Shown here in pieces: positions 32,951 through 42,665 of a stretch of DNA of 64,000 bases. The stretch is from Kalymmatonema hyalinum WJT4-NPBG1 (GTDB lineage Bacteria; Cyanobacteriota; Cyanobacteriia; Cyanobacteriales; Nostocaceae), in assembly GCA_019359075.1 (NCBI GenBank), contig JAHHIB010000001.1, forward strand, positions 121,276 to 185,275, read 5' to 3'. Below the pieces are notes generated by a model, which saw nothing but the letters and a program-made list of their open reading frames with translations, was not told the DNA's origin and did not search any database. Made by a program: the position numbers and the translations under genes. Each line of letters starts with the position of its first letter. The first letter of the stretch is position 1.

Positions 32951-35107
32951 CTATCTTCTAATTCCATTTGCAACGGCTTGCGATTCTTCTTCAGGTGGAT
33001 ATGACCTAAGAACTGATCCAGGTAGAGCAAGGCTGACATCAGCACCGTTGATCACAACTCCTAACAACCCAAGGTCAGATTCGATCAATTGGTCGATCGC
33101 CTCAGTCAGCATATTTTCCTGTGTGTGATTTGGTCTTGCCACCAGGACAATGCCATCGCTATAAGGTTGAATTAACAAAGCGTCGTTCGATAATCCTAAA
33201 GGAGTTGTGTCTAAAATCACCAAGTCAAAACGCTCGCGCACATCCTCCATCAGCCTTCGCATTTCACTAGATTCAAGAATTGCGGCTGATTGACGCACAG
33301 GACCAGCGCTGGGTAGGATGTATAAATTTTCTATATCTGGCACTAAGCGAATACATTCGCTCAAGCTGCCGTAATAACGCAAAGGTTCAACTGTGGCATC
33401 GGGGTCAGAAGTCACGCCCAAAGAAGAAGAGCGAGAGGGCGATCGCAAATCGGTTTCCACAATCAAGGTTCGTTTTCCAGCACGAGCAGATGCTATTGCT
33501 AAGTTATAAGCACTTACGGTCTTTCCTTCATAACTGCTGGTACTGGTAATCAAGACGACCTTCAAGTTTCTTCCACCAATGCGGCGCAGATTACTGCGAA
33601 ACCTTTCATAAAATTCCAGATAATAAGACTCTGGAGAAAGAACCACTGGCACTTCACCAAGATGCAAACCATCCACTGGCATCATAGGCAATTCCCCCAG
33701 CAGAGGAACTTCTCGTTGTTTGAGGGCGTCGCGGATATCTTCCTTGGTTTTGAAGGTTCCTTCCAATGACCCAAGTAAAAATATCACTCCGCCACCCACC
33801 AACAATCCTAGTAAGCTGCCTACGCCCAAGGTCACAGGCACACCCAAACCCTGTCTTCTCGCTGCAAGCACTACCGGTGGTCTTGCAACACCGAGACTGC
33901 TGACTGTTTCAGCTTCTGCTGTTTTTGCATCGGTGAGTTTCACCTGCATTTGGTCATAAACGGCTCTTTTAAGTCCAACTTCCTGTTCTAGACGCGATCG
34001 CTCTAATTGCTTATTTGGTATCAGAGAATACTCTCGCCGCAACCGTGCTTCTTCTTGCACTAAGTCAGTCTGTTGCTGTTGCAATGTCTCACGTTGGGTT
34101 TCCAAAGCCACCAGTTGATTTGCCAGTTGTTGTCTTGCTGGATCTAGGTTGCTTCGGGAGCGAATTGCAACAGTCGTGGGAAGCGGTGCTGTTTGTTGAT
34201 CACCGCCTACAACTTCACCGCCTCGTTGCCGCAATAAGCTTTCATAAGCATCTTTCTGACGCCGCAGTTGAACCATTGTCGGGTGATCGGGACGCAAGTC
34301 TTTTCTAAAAACTTCTATTTGCGATTCAATTTGGTAAATTTGCGCTCGTAAGTTAGCAATAATCGGATCAGCGCTCAACGCAGAAGAGACATAAGCTTGG
34401 TTGACGTTTAAGCCCAATTTTTCTTGTAGACTGCGAATTTGAGCATCAATTCCAGAAACAGTGAATTGAATTTGCCGTTGCTGTACTTGGCTACCATTAA
34501 TGGCGTTGAGCAAACTTCCATTCTCAGCCGCCAATATTGCTGGTCGCTCTTTGCGATCGTACAGTTCTAGCTTCCGTTCAGCGACTTGCAATTCCTGTTT
34601 CGCCTGTGGTACGCGTTCGTTAACTTTGGTAATAATTGCTTTTAATCGCCGTGTATTTATTTCCGCGCTCAACTGTATCATTGCTTGCATCAATTCCTGC
34701 AATGTTTGTTCAGCTCGTTGGCGATCGCTATCCTGATATCTCAGTTCTATGAGTGTGGAAAGTAGTTGTCCTGTCCTTGGTTCTCTCTCAGGCATAGTGA
34801 GGACAACATTTGCACCTATCTTTGCTGGCTTAACATTGAGTTTCGCTGCCACACCATCAATGATTGGGTCTGATAGCAAAATATCCCGGCTCACTTCCTG
34901 CCCTTGCTGATTAATTTCGCTACCTGTTGTCGAAAAAGATACTGTTGGACGATTGTAGGTGAGTGCGCCGTTTGCTATATATTTAGATTGTTGTGGTTGC
35001 AAAGCCACCACCGTTGAACCCGCTACAACTAAGGCAAAACTAGCTAGTCCAATCCACTTGTACTTATCGAAAGCAATGAGGTAGCGTTTAACGATCGGTG
35101 GAGTCAT
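32951..35107 (-). CDS. Wzc-like polysaccharide co-polymerase / BY-kinase domain protein
   Basis: This 718-residue inner-membrane protein has a Wzz domain with a first helix at ~17-36, a long periplasmic coiled coil (~150-400), a second helix (~425-450) and a cytoplasmic P-loop domain. The Walker A is ITSTSSYEGKTVSAYNLA (~520), Walker A' LIVETDLRSPS (~545) and Walker B LVILDTTPLGLSNDALL (~633). The tyrosine-rich tail used for autophosphorylation in Wzc/CapB is absent; only one Tyr lies in the last 30 residues (SYPPEEE). It probably controls chain length and export together with the Wza-like gene upstream. Confidence 0.9.
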   Translation of the reverse strand: MTPPIVKRYLIAFDKYKWIGLASFALVVAGSTVVALQPQQSKYIANGALTYNRPTVSFSTTGSEINQQGQEVSRDILLSDPIIDGVAAKLNVKPAKIGANVVLTMPEREPRTGQLLSTLIELRYQDSDRQRAEQTLQELMQAMIQLSAEINTRRLKAIITKVNERVPQAKQELQVAERKLELYDRKERPAILAAENGSLLNAINGSQVQQRQIQFTVSGIDAQIRSLQEKLGLNVNQAYVSSALSADPIIANLRAQIYQIESQIEVFRKDLRPDHPTMVQLRRQKDAYESLLRQRGGEVVGGDQQTAPLPTTVAIRSRSNLDPARQQLANQLVALETQRETLQQQQTDLVQEEARLRREYSLIPNKQLERSRLEQEVGLKRAVYDQMQVKLTDAKTAEAETVSSLGVARPPVVLAARRQGLGVPVTLGVGSLLGLLVGGGVIFLLGSLEGTFKTKEDIRDALKQREVPLLGELPMMPVDGLHLGEVPVVLSPESYYLEFYERFRSNLRRIGGRNLKVVLITSTSSYEGKTVSAYNLAIASARAGKRTLIVETDLRSPSRSSSLGVTSDPDATVEPLRYYGSLSECIRLVPDIENLYILPSAGPVRQSAAILESSEMRRLMEDVRERFDLVILDTTPLGLSNDALLIQPYSDGIVLVARPNHTQENMLTEAIDQLIESDLGLLGVVINGADVSLALPGSVLRSYPPEEESQAVANGIRR

Positions 35108-35173
35108 AGCAACAGCAAATAAAAACTAGGTATAAATGAGGCTACAGTTATTATAGGTTTCGGTTTTTACGAC

Positions 35174-35210
35174 TTATAAATTATAAATTAATTCATTATA
35201 AATTATAAAA
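35174..35210. repeat. AT-rich short tandem repeat
   Basis: Repeated TTATAAA/TTATAAATTA units (ttataaattataaatta, then attataaattataaa) lie upstream of the Wzc-like gene. Confidence 0.5.
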
Positions 35211-35369
35211 AAACTTTTATGATTCATAATTGAAAGTTCATAATTTTACCTCGTCTCTCCCTTACCTTCTCTTCTAAAAAACCTACAGACACTGACTTGA
35301 AAAAGCACCCTGACTCCGGGGAGATGAGAAAATTTTTCTTCTTGAGTGTACGCACTTCACGACGGCTAC

Positions 35370-36917
35370 TTATCTGTTATATATATCAAAGAATTCGAGA
35401 AAGCTGCGAACATCGAAGAAAGGACGGGTAATTGTACCGAGGATATTAGTAATTCTAGCAATCAGGTTTCGACCCACTACAATCACATCGTTATCTTGAA
35501 GTGGCACATTTTGAGATACATCCCCTGCCAATACCTTTTTAGCATTAAGTGTTTGCCTGACTGCTCGACCTCTTTGCGGGTCAAAGCGAACTAGTGCTAT
35601 TTCACTGAGGTTTGCACTGTCAGTATTGATTCCTGCCAATACGTCTATAAAAGTACTACCATTAGGCAGAGGCACAGTGACAATTCCCCCTCCAGCATAA
35701 TTTAACACACGAACTCTAATCTGTGGTGATGCTAAGGTTGAGCGAGACACCAAGGTGCGGTCATAAGTATCGTCGTTTGCGATTTCTCGACGCGGCACAA
35801 TGATCGCATCGCCATCCTGCAAGCGGAAGTTAGGTATTTCCCCTCCATTTTGTAACGGAGTATACAGGTCAACATTTTGTGAAACCACAGAACCATCAAC
35901 CCGTTTCCGACGGACTTGTACTTGCCGCAGATCTGCCATCATTGCAGAACCACCAGCTAAGAATAACGCATCACTCACACGAGGCGTTGCTGAGCCAATC
36001 GGATAAATTCCAGGTCGATTGACTTCCCCACTGATTGTGACTTGAACTGGTCGCTGTCCTACTAGTGATACTGACACAACTGGGTCAACTAATTCGCGAT
36101 TTAAAGCCACGCGGATTTTTTCTTGCGCTTCATCCAACGTCAAGCCTTGTACGGACAATGTCCCTACTTGCGGCACGAATATGTTACCTTCTGGGTTAAT
36201 TTGAGCCGAAAAATTTAACTCTGGACGCTGCCCTACTAGTGACAACGTCACAATGGGATCGACGACAAAACGATTGTACCCTGAGCGAATTTTTTCTTGT
36301 GCTTTTTCCAGAGTCAAGCCTTTGAGTGACACTGTTCCTAGCAACGGCACTACAATGTTTCCTTCTGGGTTGACGGCCGCTTGAAAGCTTAAATCTGGGA
36401 AGCGTAAAACTGAGACTGCAATGGCATCTCCTTGTCCTAAGCGATAGGCACCCGGAGGACGCTGAGTCAAAACATTAATGGCATCTCCAGGTCCTAAGAC
36501 GTAGCGGTTCAATTGGGGTGACGTCCCATCTATGGAACCTGGGGCTACAAAGTCAGTACTACCAGGTGGAGGTGCGGGAGGTTGTCGTGGCGATTGTTCT
36601 TGTGGAGTACCAGGTACAAGCGCAGGAGGTTGTTGTGGCGATTGTCCTTGTGGAGTAACAGGTACAGGTGCGAGAGGTTGTTGTGGCGATTGTGCTTTTA
36701 CACTACGAGGTACAGGCGCGGAAGTCTGTTTTGAGGGTTGTGCTTTTACACTACGAGGTACAGGCGCAGGAGTCTGTTTTGAAGGTTGTTTCTGTGTGGG
36801 TTTTTGAGCAACAACAGGTTGGGCAATTGTTACCAAAAAAACGCCTACATAAAGACCAACAGAAGAGAGGGCGTTAAATACACGCATACGACAACCAGCA
36901 ATGATGGACAATAGCAC
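35370..36917 (-). CDS. Wza-like polysaccharide export protein with duplicated export domain
   Basis: The protein has a signal sequence (MRVFNALSSVGLYVGVFLVT, ending ..VVAQ) and then five 16-residue Pro/Gln-rich repeats (pattern SxQxxxPVPxxxxxQ, residues ~45-125). These are followed by two consecutive polysaccharide-export domains that share NPEGNI(V/F)VP and GLTL(E/D)(K/E)AQEKIR. SLBB-type segments (VTISGEVNRPG, VRVLNYAGGG) and a short C-terminal tail come next. The GTG at 36917 gives 515 residues; an ATG at 36887 is the more natural start for the signal peptide. It forms the periplasmic/outer-membrane channel for exopolysaccharide and pairs with the Wzc-like protein downstream. Confidence 0.9.
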   Translation of the reverse strand: MLLSIIAGCRMRVFNALSSVGLYVGVFLVTIAQPVVAQKPTQKQPSKQTPAPVPRSVKAQPSKQTSAPVPRSVKAQSPQQPLAPVPVTPQGQSPQQPPALVPGTPQEQSPRQPPAPPPGSTDFVAPGSIDGTSPQLNRYVLGPGDAINVLTQRPPGAYRLGQGDAIAVSVLRFPDLSFQAAVNPEGNIVVPLLGTVSLKGLTLEKAQEKIRSGYNRFVVDPIVTLSLVGQRPELNFSAQINPEGNIFVPQVGTLSVQGLTLDEAQEKIRVALNRELVDPVVSVSLVGQRPVQVTISGEVNRPGIYPIGSATPRVSDALFLAGGSAMMADLRQVQVRRKRVDGSVVSQNVDLYTPLQNGGEIPNFRLQDGDAIIVPRREIANDDTYDRTLVSRSTLASPQIRVRVLNYAGGGIVTVPLPNGSTFIDVLAGINTDSANLSEIALVRFDPQRGRAVRQTLNAKKVLAGDVSQNVPLQDNDVIVVGRNLIARITNILGTITRPFFDVRSFLEFFDIYNR

Positions 36918-37062
36918 TGTAACTTACTTAATGTAACTTACTTAAGTAGTATAAAGTGCGGAAACAACAGAGTTTTAATTCTACTTTATTCAAGATGGTA
37001 AAAATTACCTTTTTGAGCGCAGAATTTTACATTCTTTTATACAAACGCATTGATGAACGAGC

Positions 37063-37767
37063 CTATAAAGGACCTGTCATCAAAGCAGCTTGCACTGTTT
37101 GACCAATAGACTTAGCTTGATTCCAAGTTGTTTCCACTTGCCCCAATGGCTCCATAGGAATGACAATACTAACAGCAACCCAAGGAGCGCGTTTTTTGTG
37201 CCACTGTGCTATTTGATCGACTACGAACCACCGTAAAGGTGATGAATGACCACCGTTGGACCAGGCATACCATTGTAAGACAGCAAAGGTTTGCTGCCCA
37301 GTTGAGGCACGAAAGAACCTAGCTTCTACCTTTGTTTCAGCATTTGACCCCGAGCTTTGTGGTTTAACAGTAAAATCAGCAGAGCGATACTGAGCTATCT
37401 GCCACTGCCAAAAGCTGTTTATTTCCGTCCACTCCACCACAGGCTGCTCTTTTGATCCTGTTTGTGGTAGCAAAAGCAGAATTGCTTTGGTTTGGTCACT
37501 TTGTTTTTGAATGAGCTGGTAAGACCATTTGCGTTCCCCTATCTGTTGTTGACGCTGTTCTACAGTTTGCCAACCAGGAAGGCTCAACCCCTTTTTAGGT
37601 AAATTTTGCAACTCCTTAAGGGTGGTTATTCGTGGTAGTTCCTGCCAATCCCAGCGTCCTGTTAGGTAACCAGGAATCGCTCCTAGAAGCAACACTAGTA
37701 ACAGCAACAAAAGCGCTACTACCTGAGAAAACTGGCGTTCCTTAAGAAACTTGGTAAAGGAAATCAT
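37063..37767 (-). CDS. Cyanoexosortase B system-associated protein
   Basis: This 234-residue protein has a short cytoplasmic N-terminus, one hydrophobic helix (VVALLLLLLVLLLGAIPGYL, ~17-36) and an extracytoplasmic domain. The pattern SLPGWQTVEQRQQQIGERKW, then a Trp-rich core (SFWQWQIAQYRSADF) resembles EpsI/exosortase-partner proteins (family 'cyanoexosortase B system-associated'). In exosortase systems such proteins help process or export exopolysaccharide; the exact reaction is not established. The exosortase itself is at 39546-40439, separated by a divergent serine hydrolase. Confidence 0.75.
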   Translation of the reverse strand: MISFTKFLKERQFSQVVALLLLLLVLLLGAIPGYLTGRWDWQELPRITTLKELQNLPKKGLSLPGWQTVEQRQQQIGERKWSYQLIQKQSDQTKAILLLLPQTGSKEQPVVEWTEINSFWQWQIAQYRSADFTVKPQSSGSNAETKVEARFFRASTGQQTFAVLQWYAWSNGGHSSPLRWFVVDQIAQWHKKRAPWVAVSIVIPMEPLGQVETTWNQAKSIGQTVQAALMTGPL

Positions 37768-37930
37768 TGGTGAAGTCTACAGTACTTAAACTAAATTTTA
37801 CTTTGAGAATCAACATCGTGAAACCAGCAATATTTATCTATATTGAGAAAAATGGATACTCAAAGGCAATGCTCGATCTTAGGATCTTAGGGTAGCTGTA
37901 GTGATGGCGTGGGAGGCGTGAACAGTTACT

Positions 37931-39361
37931 ATGCAAGGTCTGAGTGAATTTATCAATGAGGCGATGCAAGAGTGGAAAGTACCAGGGCTGGCGATCGCCA
38001 TCATTAAAGATAGCCAAATAATTTTTTGTGAAGGTTTTGGCAAGCGAGATGTAGAACAAAATCTCAGTGTTACACCGCAAACTCTCTTCGCGATTGGTTC
38101 TTGTACGAAACCCTTTACCACAATGGCGATGAGTATCCTGGTAGAAAGAGGTCTTTTAGACTGGGATAAACCTGTCAGAAGTTATCTGCCCACTTTTAAA
38201 CTTTATGACTCTTATGCAACTGAACATATCACACCCCGTGACCTCGTGACTCATCGGTCTGGCTTACCCCGTCATGATGCTATGTGGTCTCAAAGTCCCT
38301 TCACCCGTCAAGAAATATTCGATCGCTTACAATATCTCGAACCTACTCACGAATTGCGTACTGTTTTTCAGTATCAAAATTTGATGTACATGACCGCTGG
38401 CTACTTGGTTGGTGAAATTGCCGAGAGTAGCTGGGAAGAATTTGTGCAACAGGAAATTTTTAATCCTTTAGAAATGAGAGACAGTAATTTCTCTCTAGAA
38501 AAATCTCAAAAAGCTGCTGACTTTGCACTTCCTTATGCAGAAAGAAACGACAAAATTGAGAAAATGCCCTTTTGTAATGTCGATGTTAGTGGTCCAGCAG
38601 GTTCGATAAATTCCAACGTTGTTGATATGGCTAAGTGGCTTTTACTCCATCTTAATCAAGGTAAGTATGGCGATAAACAAATTATTTCACCAAGTCATCT
38701 GCAACAGATGCACTCTCCACAAGTCGTGATGACTCAAGCACTCGAATATAATGAACTTTTTTATTATTTTTATGGTTTAGGATGGGCGATTACCTCTTAC
38801 CGAGGTCATAATTTAATTCAGCATGGCGGTAATATTAATGGATTTTCTGCACGGACAACTTTGCTGCCTCAAGACAATATTGGTATAGTGGTTCTGACTA
38901 ATATGGATCAAAACCCAGTAATACATACTGTGACTTATTATGTATGCGATCGCTTGCTCGGTTTAGATAAAGCTCCTTGGAATGAACGAATGAAGGAAAA
39001 ATATGCTCAAGCCAAAGAAGCTACTGCAAAAGCTAAAGAGCAAATCGCTTCAGATCGTAAAACTCCAACCCAGCCTTCTCATCCTCTAGAAGATTACACA
39101 GGCTATTTTGAGCATCCAGCATACGGAATCATATCAGTTGAAATTCATGATAATCGTTTAACAGCAACTCATAATTCAAATATTTATAAATTAGAACATT
39201 ACCACTATGATATTTTTGTTGAATATGAGTTGTTTGAGCAACCAAAACTTATATCTTTCTTAACTGATATTAAAGGTAATATTAGTAGCTTGAGCGTTCC
39301 CCTAGAGCCAACTGTGAAAGATATTTTATTTACCCGAATGCCTGAAAGCAGCTCTGGTTAA
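37931..39361 (+). CDS. Serine hydrolase, class C beta-lactamase/esterase-like
   Basis: This 476-residue protein has the SxxK motif in GSCTKPFTT (~57), a Tyr-x-Asn motif in FQYQNLMYM (~147-152) and HGG (~299), the third conserved element of penicillin-recognising enzymes. After the catalytic domain (1-350) come a lysine/alanine-rich linker (~360-380) and a DUF3471-like beta domain (~385-475, EDYTGYFEHPAYG). No signal peptide is visible, so a peptidase or esterase role in the cytoplasm is more likely than beta-lactam resistance. It is on the opposite strand to the exosortase genes that flank it. Confidence 0.88.
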   Translation: MQGLSEFINEAMQEWKVPGLAIAIIKDSQIIFCEGFGKRDVEQNLSVTPQTLFAIGSCTKPFTTMAMSILVERGLLDWDKPVRSYLPTFKLYDSYATEHITPRDLVTHRSGLPRHDAMWSQSPFTRQEIFDRLQYLEPTHELRTVFQYQNLMYMTAGYLVGEIAESSWEEFVQQEIFNPLEMRDSNFSLEKSQKAADFALPYAERNDKIEKMPFCNVDVSGPAGSINSNVVDMAKWLLLHLNQGKYGDKQIISPSHLQQMHSPQVVMTQALEYNELFYYFYGLGWAITSYRGHNLIQHGGNINGFSARTTLLPQDNIGIVVLTNMDQNPVIHTVTYYVCDRLLGLDKAPWNERMKEKYAQAKEATAKAKEQIASDRKTPTQPSHPLEDYTGYFEHPAYGIISVEIHDNRLTATHNSNIYKLEHYHYDIFVEYELFEQPKLISFLTDIKGNISSLSVPLEPTVKDILFTRMPESSSG

Positions 39362-39419
39362 ATTTAGGACGTATGTCAATATGGTTCAGTTAAGGATTGT
39401 TGGTAACAATTCCAGACGT

Positions 39420-39447
39420 GTAGAGACGTTGCATGCAACGTCTCTAC
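39420..39447. repeat. Perfect palindrome GTAGAGACGTTGCA/TGCAACGTCTCTAC
   Basis: A 28-base perfect palindrome of the same family as 22512-22537 (identical core) and 41921-41948 (variant GATGTGCCATGGCACGTC). It sits between the serine hydrolase and the cyanoexosortase gene, near the ends of both. Confidence 0.8.
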
Positions 39448-39545
39448 TCTACATTGCCATCCTGATAACAGTTTTGGTCTTATCTGAACGTTATTTGGAC
39501 GTATGTCCGGAAATATGCAGCAATATCAAAATTTAGCTCAATTGC

Positions 39546-40439
39546 CTATGCTTCACCTTCCTGTTGAGTTTCTGGAACTTCTGAAAAATATGCATCAATC
39601 CAATTGAGAACAGGTATTAATAAAAGCAGCATAACCGCAGAATACACATCACCACCCCAACTATCATGCAGCCAATGAAAAGCTCCCTCTTGTCCTGTCC
39701 CATGAAAGAACGAGAGTAATGTGTTGCGAACAATATTAGCCGAGACACTTATTAAGACTGCAATAGATAAAAACCAGATACTTTTGCGGCGGGAAGACAA
39801 AGCACCCGTCCAATAAAGTAGCATCAAGCCAACGTAGAAAGTCGTGAATAGCATCTTTAGCCCTGCACAGTAAGGCGCAACTTCTACAATCCTTCCTCCG
39901 ACATATATATTTATGCCATCGACAATCACTTGCATCCCAATCTGAGTGAGTATAAATCCAGCAGTAGCGGCGATGAAACTTTGGAGGGGTAATGTGTAGG
40001 GAGTGATGAGGTATGGAACGGAGGTAGGTGTTGCTAAAAGCACTAGTACCAGAGGAAATCCTTGCAACTTGAAGCCAGGAATTCCCTTAAGCCACAGGCA
40101 CAATCCTGCCAGTATAGCTGGAAAGGAAATGTTTACCAACTCGCTGACACCGCTCAGATAAAAAATTCCCCCCACGACTAACAACGCAGCACCCAGGGGA
40201 TGGGAAATATTTGGCAGTCTTTGCCACTTTTTTCGGTTCACCCAGCATAGATAGGCAGCAAACGGTAGACCAATAATACCGTGGCTAAAATATTCGTGTT
40301 CTATACTGATACTTTTTTTGACCCAGCCATCCCACCAGTGCAGTAACAGAGGAGCATAAAGCAGTACCAAAATACCTAATAGAACTAGGCTAACCAATTG
40401 TGAAGAATTTGTTTTTTTAAGCTGACGCTGAATTTGCAT
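39546..40439 (-). CDS. Cyanoexosortase B
   Basis: This 297-residue protein with about eight membrane helices has the exosortase/archaeosortase catalytic triad: Cys in VEVAPYCAGLKML (~192), Arg in SANIVRNTLLSFFHG (~236) and His in WLHDSWGG (~257). Exosortases process proteins carrying a PEP-CTERM tail at the membrane and are coupled to exopolysaccharide genes. The aminotransferase and the Wza/Wzc pair nearby agree with this. No PEP-CTERM substrate is seen in the window. Its partner protein is at 37063-37767. Confidence 0.88.
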   Translation of the reverse strand: MQIQRQLKKTNSSQLVSLVLLGILVLLYAPLLLHWWDGWVKKSISIEHEYFSHGIIGLPFAAYLCWVNRKKWQRLPNISHPLGAALLVVGGIFYLSGVSELVNISFPAILAGLCLWLKGIPGFKLQGFPLVLVLLATPTSVPYLITPYTLPLQSFIAATAGFILTQIGMQVIVDGINIYVGGRIVEVAPYCAGLKMLFTTFYVGLMLLYWTGALSSRRKSIWFLSIAVLISVSANIVRNTLLSFFHGTGQEGAFHWLHDSWGGDVYSAVMLLLLIPVLNWIDAYFSEVPETQQEGEA

Positions 40440-40519
40440 GACTTTATTTAGTAATAAATTATGAATAATGAACTATGAATTATTAGTATGACTCTAATTC
40501 ATAATTCAGTATTTCTGAG

Positions 40520-41698
40520 TCATAAATTTTTCAAATGCAGAGCAAATGTATGTTGTTCAGCACTGAGGCTTGATGCAATTGCTGCAACCACTTCCTTGAC
40601 TTGGCTATGACTCAAACCAGGATACATAGGTAAGGATAATATTTGCTTCGCCAGCATTTCAGCATTGGGAAAGTCCCCGACTTGATAGCCTAGGTGAGTA
40701 AATGCTGGTTGAAGATGACAAGGAATTGGGTAGTGAACACCAGTTTGAATTCCTGCGGCTGTGAGTTCTTCTTGAAGTTGTTGACGTTGTACGGCACAAG
40801 AATCATCGACTTTGATGACATAAAGATGATAAATGTGTCCCTCGCCGCTGTGGTTTTGTATGGGAGTTATCCCGCTTGATGCTAAGGGCGCTAGTTCAAT
40901 ATCATACTGCTCGGCAGCATTAAGGCGATCGCGATTCCACTGTGGCAGATACGGTAATTTCTGCTGCAACACCGCTGCTTGCATTGTATCTAAGCGGCTG
41001 TTGGTACCTTCTTCAACGTGAATATATTTTTGAGCCGCGCCGTAATTCCGCAAGCGTAACATTTTTTGGGCAACGTCTGGATCTCGCGTTAGTAACATCC
41101 CTCCATCTCCAAATGCCCCTAAATTCTTGCTGGGATAGAAACTAAAAGCTGCTGCAATTCCCACTGAACCAGCGCGATATCCTTCGCGTTCGGCTAGGTG
41201 TGCTTGTGCCGCATCTTCAAAAATCAGCACTTTGTAAGTGTCGGCAAAGTCTAACAACTCGCGTGGTGATACCATTTGACCGTAAAGATGCACGGGAAGA
41301 ATCGCTTTGGTTTGAGGCGTCACTGCCCGCGCCGCCGCCTGCAAATCAATTAAAGCTGTTTGTGGATCGCAATCGACGAAAATCGGCTTTGCCCCTGCAC
41401 GTATTACCCCAATCAAAGTGGCAACAAAGGTGTTTGCTGGTAAAATCACCTCATCTCCAGGACCAATATGACAAGCTTGTAAACCAAGAGCGATCGCATC
41501 CGTTCCCGAGGCAACACCAACGCCATATTCTACACCAGAAGCTGCTGCAAAAGCTGCCTCAAAATCTTTCAGTGCTTGCCCTAAAACAAAATCTCCCCGT
41601 TCGATTACAGCCTGGACTGCCTGTTGTAGTTCAGTTTGAATTGGTTGGTGCTGTAACTTCAGGTCTACAAAAGGAACCCTAATCGTCATATTATTCAT
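40520..41698 (-). CDS. DegT/DnrJ/EryC1/StrS family sugar aminotransferase
   Basis: This 392-residue PLP enzyme has the conserved GVGVASGTDAIALGL (~57), VFEDAAQAHLAE-type segment (IFEDAAQAHLAER, ~159), the PLP lysine in FSFYPSKNLGAFGDGG (~191) and RLDTMQAAVLQQKLPYL (~233). It converts a keto-sugar nucleotide to an amino-sugar nucleotide, probably a 3- or 4-amino hexose for the exopolysaccharide made by the neighbouring genes. It precedes the cyanoexosortase gene on the same strand by 80 bases. Confidence 0.92.
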   Translation of the reverse strand: MNNMTIRVPFVDLKLQHQPIQTELQQAVQAVIERGDFVLGQALKDFEAAFAAASGVEYGVGVASGTDAIALGLQACHIGPGDEVILPANTFVATLIGVIRAGAKPIFVDCDPQTALIDLQAAARAVTPQTKAILPVHLYGQMVSPRELLDFADTYKVLIFEDAAQAHLAEREGYRAGSVGIAAAFSFYPSKNLGAFGDGGMLLTRDPDVAQKMLRLRNYGAAQKYIHVEEGTNSRLDTMQAAVLQQKLPYLPQWNRDRLNAAEQYDIELAPLASSGITPIQNHSGEGHIYHLYVIKVDDSCAVQRQQLQEELTAAGIQTGVHYPIPCHLQPAFTHLGYQVGDFPNAEMLAKQILSLPMYPGLSHSQVKEVVAAIASSLSAEQHTFALHLKNL

Positions 41699-42665
41699 TC
41701 TTAAGTAAGCCCCTAGTATTTCATTTTAAAATGCTATTTTTTTAGCAGTTAATCCATTCTTGACTGAATACTATAGTTTGGGCAAATCTTCCTTATGAAG
41801 AAATCGTAAATTTTTTATGAAAATTATCTATACTTGACATTTTTTTAGATTTTTAGGAATAAACAGTTTTTTTCCCTCAATACCCTTTAATTAAGGATTT
41901 TTTGTGGAGATTTCATGCGTGTAGAGATGTGCCATGGCACGTCTCTACAAGGGTTATTGTTGAAGAAATTTTCTTATCTGAACCGTATTGGTTTTTGCCT
42001 GACTTCTTGACAAATTCAATATATAAAATTTATGAAACTAGAGCTATTCATTTTTAATTAAGTAGTCATTAGTCATTATTTTTTTAGTAGATACCTCGCT
42101 CTTGGTGGGCGAAAAAACAAAGATTTTCAATTGCTTCAAACCATGCTTTCTTGTGGACATGGTTTACTCATGACTAGACCTGTTGCATAAATATTATTTT
42201 GTCTCGCGTACGCTCTAGACGCAAAGAAGAACACTAAGAAGCGGTTCTCAATTGTATGCATTACATGGTAAAGGCACGGCAATGCCGCTGGTTTAGTATA
42301 AAAACATCAAAATCAGACTGATATTTATGAAATCAGTAGCGTTGTGACTTGTTGTAGCAGGGTCTTCGCTCCTAATAGAAAATTATTACCTACGAACTTG
42401 TGGAAGTGTTTACTACCTGCACTAGTTCTAAGTATAACGCTCAGTTATTGGAGATTGCGATTCAAGACGACTTAATCAGTTGGTGAAATAGAGGAAGTTA
42501 GAGGGTGGTGTTTTCCGTTACATCCCAAAACTTACAGGAGAAAAAATTTTTGCTTCTAGCTTGTTCATTTAGAACAAAATTAGGGAATCTTAAGGATAGC
42601 AAATAACCGAGAAACAGTGGTTATATAAATTACTGTATCCAGAGAATATTAAGGTAGCGATCGCA
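41699..42665. other. Long intergenic region
   Basis: I see no gene in these 967 bases between divergent genes. Recognisable items are the palindrome at 41921-41948 and, about 42209-42250, a fragment like the 'gcgtacgctctagacgcaaagaa' dispersed repeat preceded by AGACCTGTTGCATAAAT, which resembles an insertion-sequence end. The last 100 bases are AT-rich and should carry the promoter of the GAF protein, whose ATG follows a GCGATCGC site. Confidence 0.45.
41921..41948. repeat. Palindrome GTAGAGATGTGCCA/TGGCACGTCTCTAC
   Basis: A 28-base near-perfect palindrome, with one T:G pair in the stem, related to the 39420 and 22512 copies. The stem ends are conserved and the centre differs, with compensating changes on both sides. 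Confidence 0.75.

Noticed and set aside
36532..36807. Cysteine/glycine-rich frame on the + strand opposite the Wza-like gene
   Set aside because: It is the reverse reading of the Pro/Gln tandem repeats and has no independent support.
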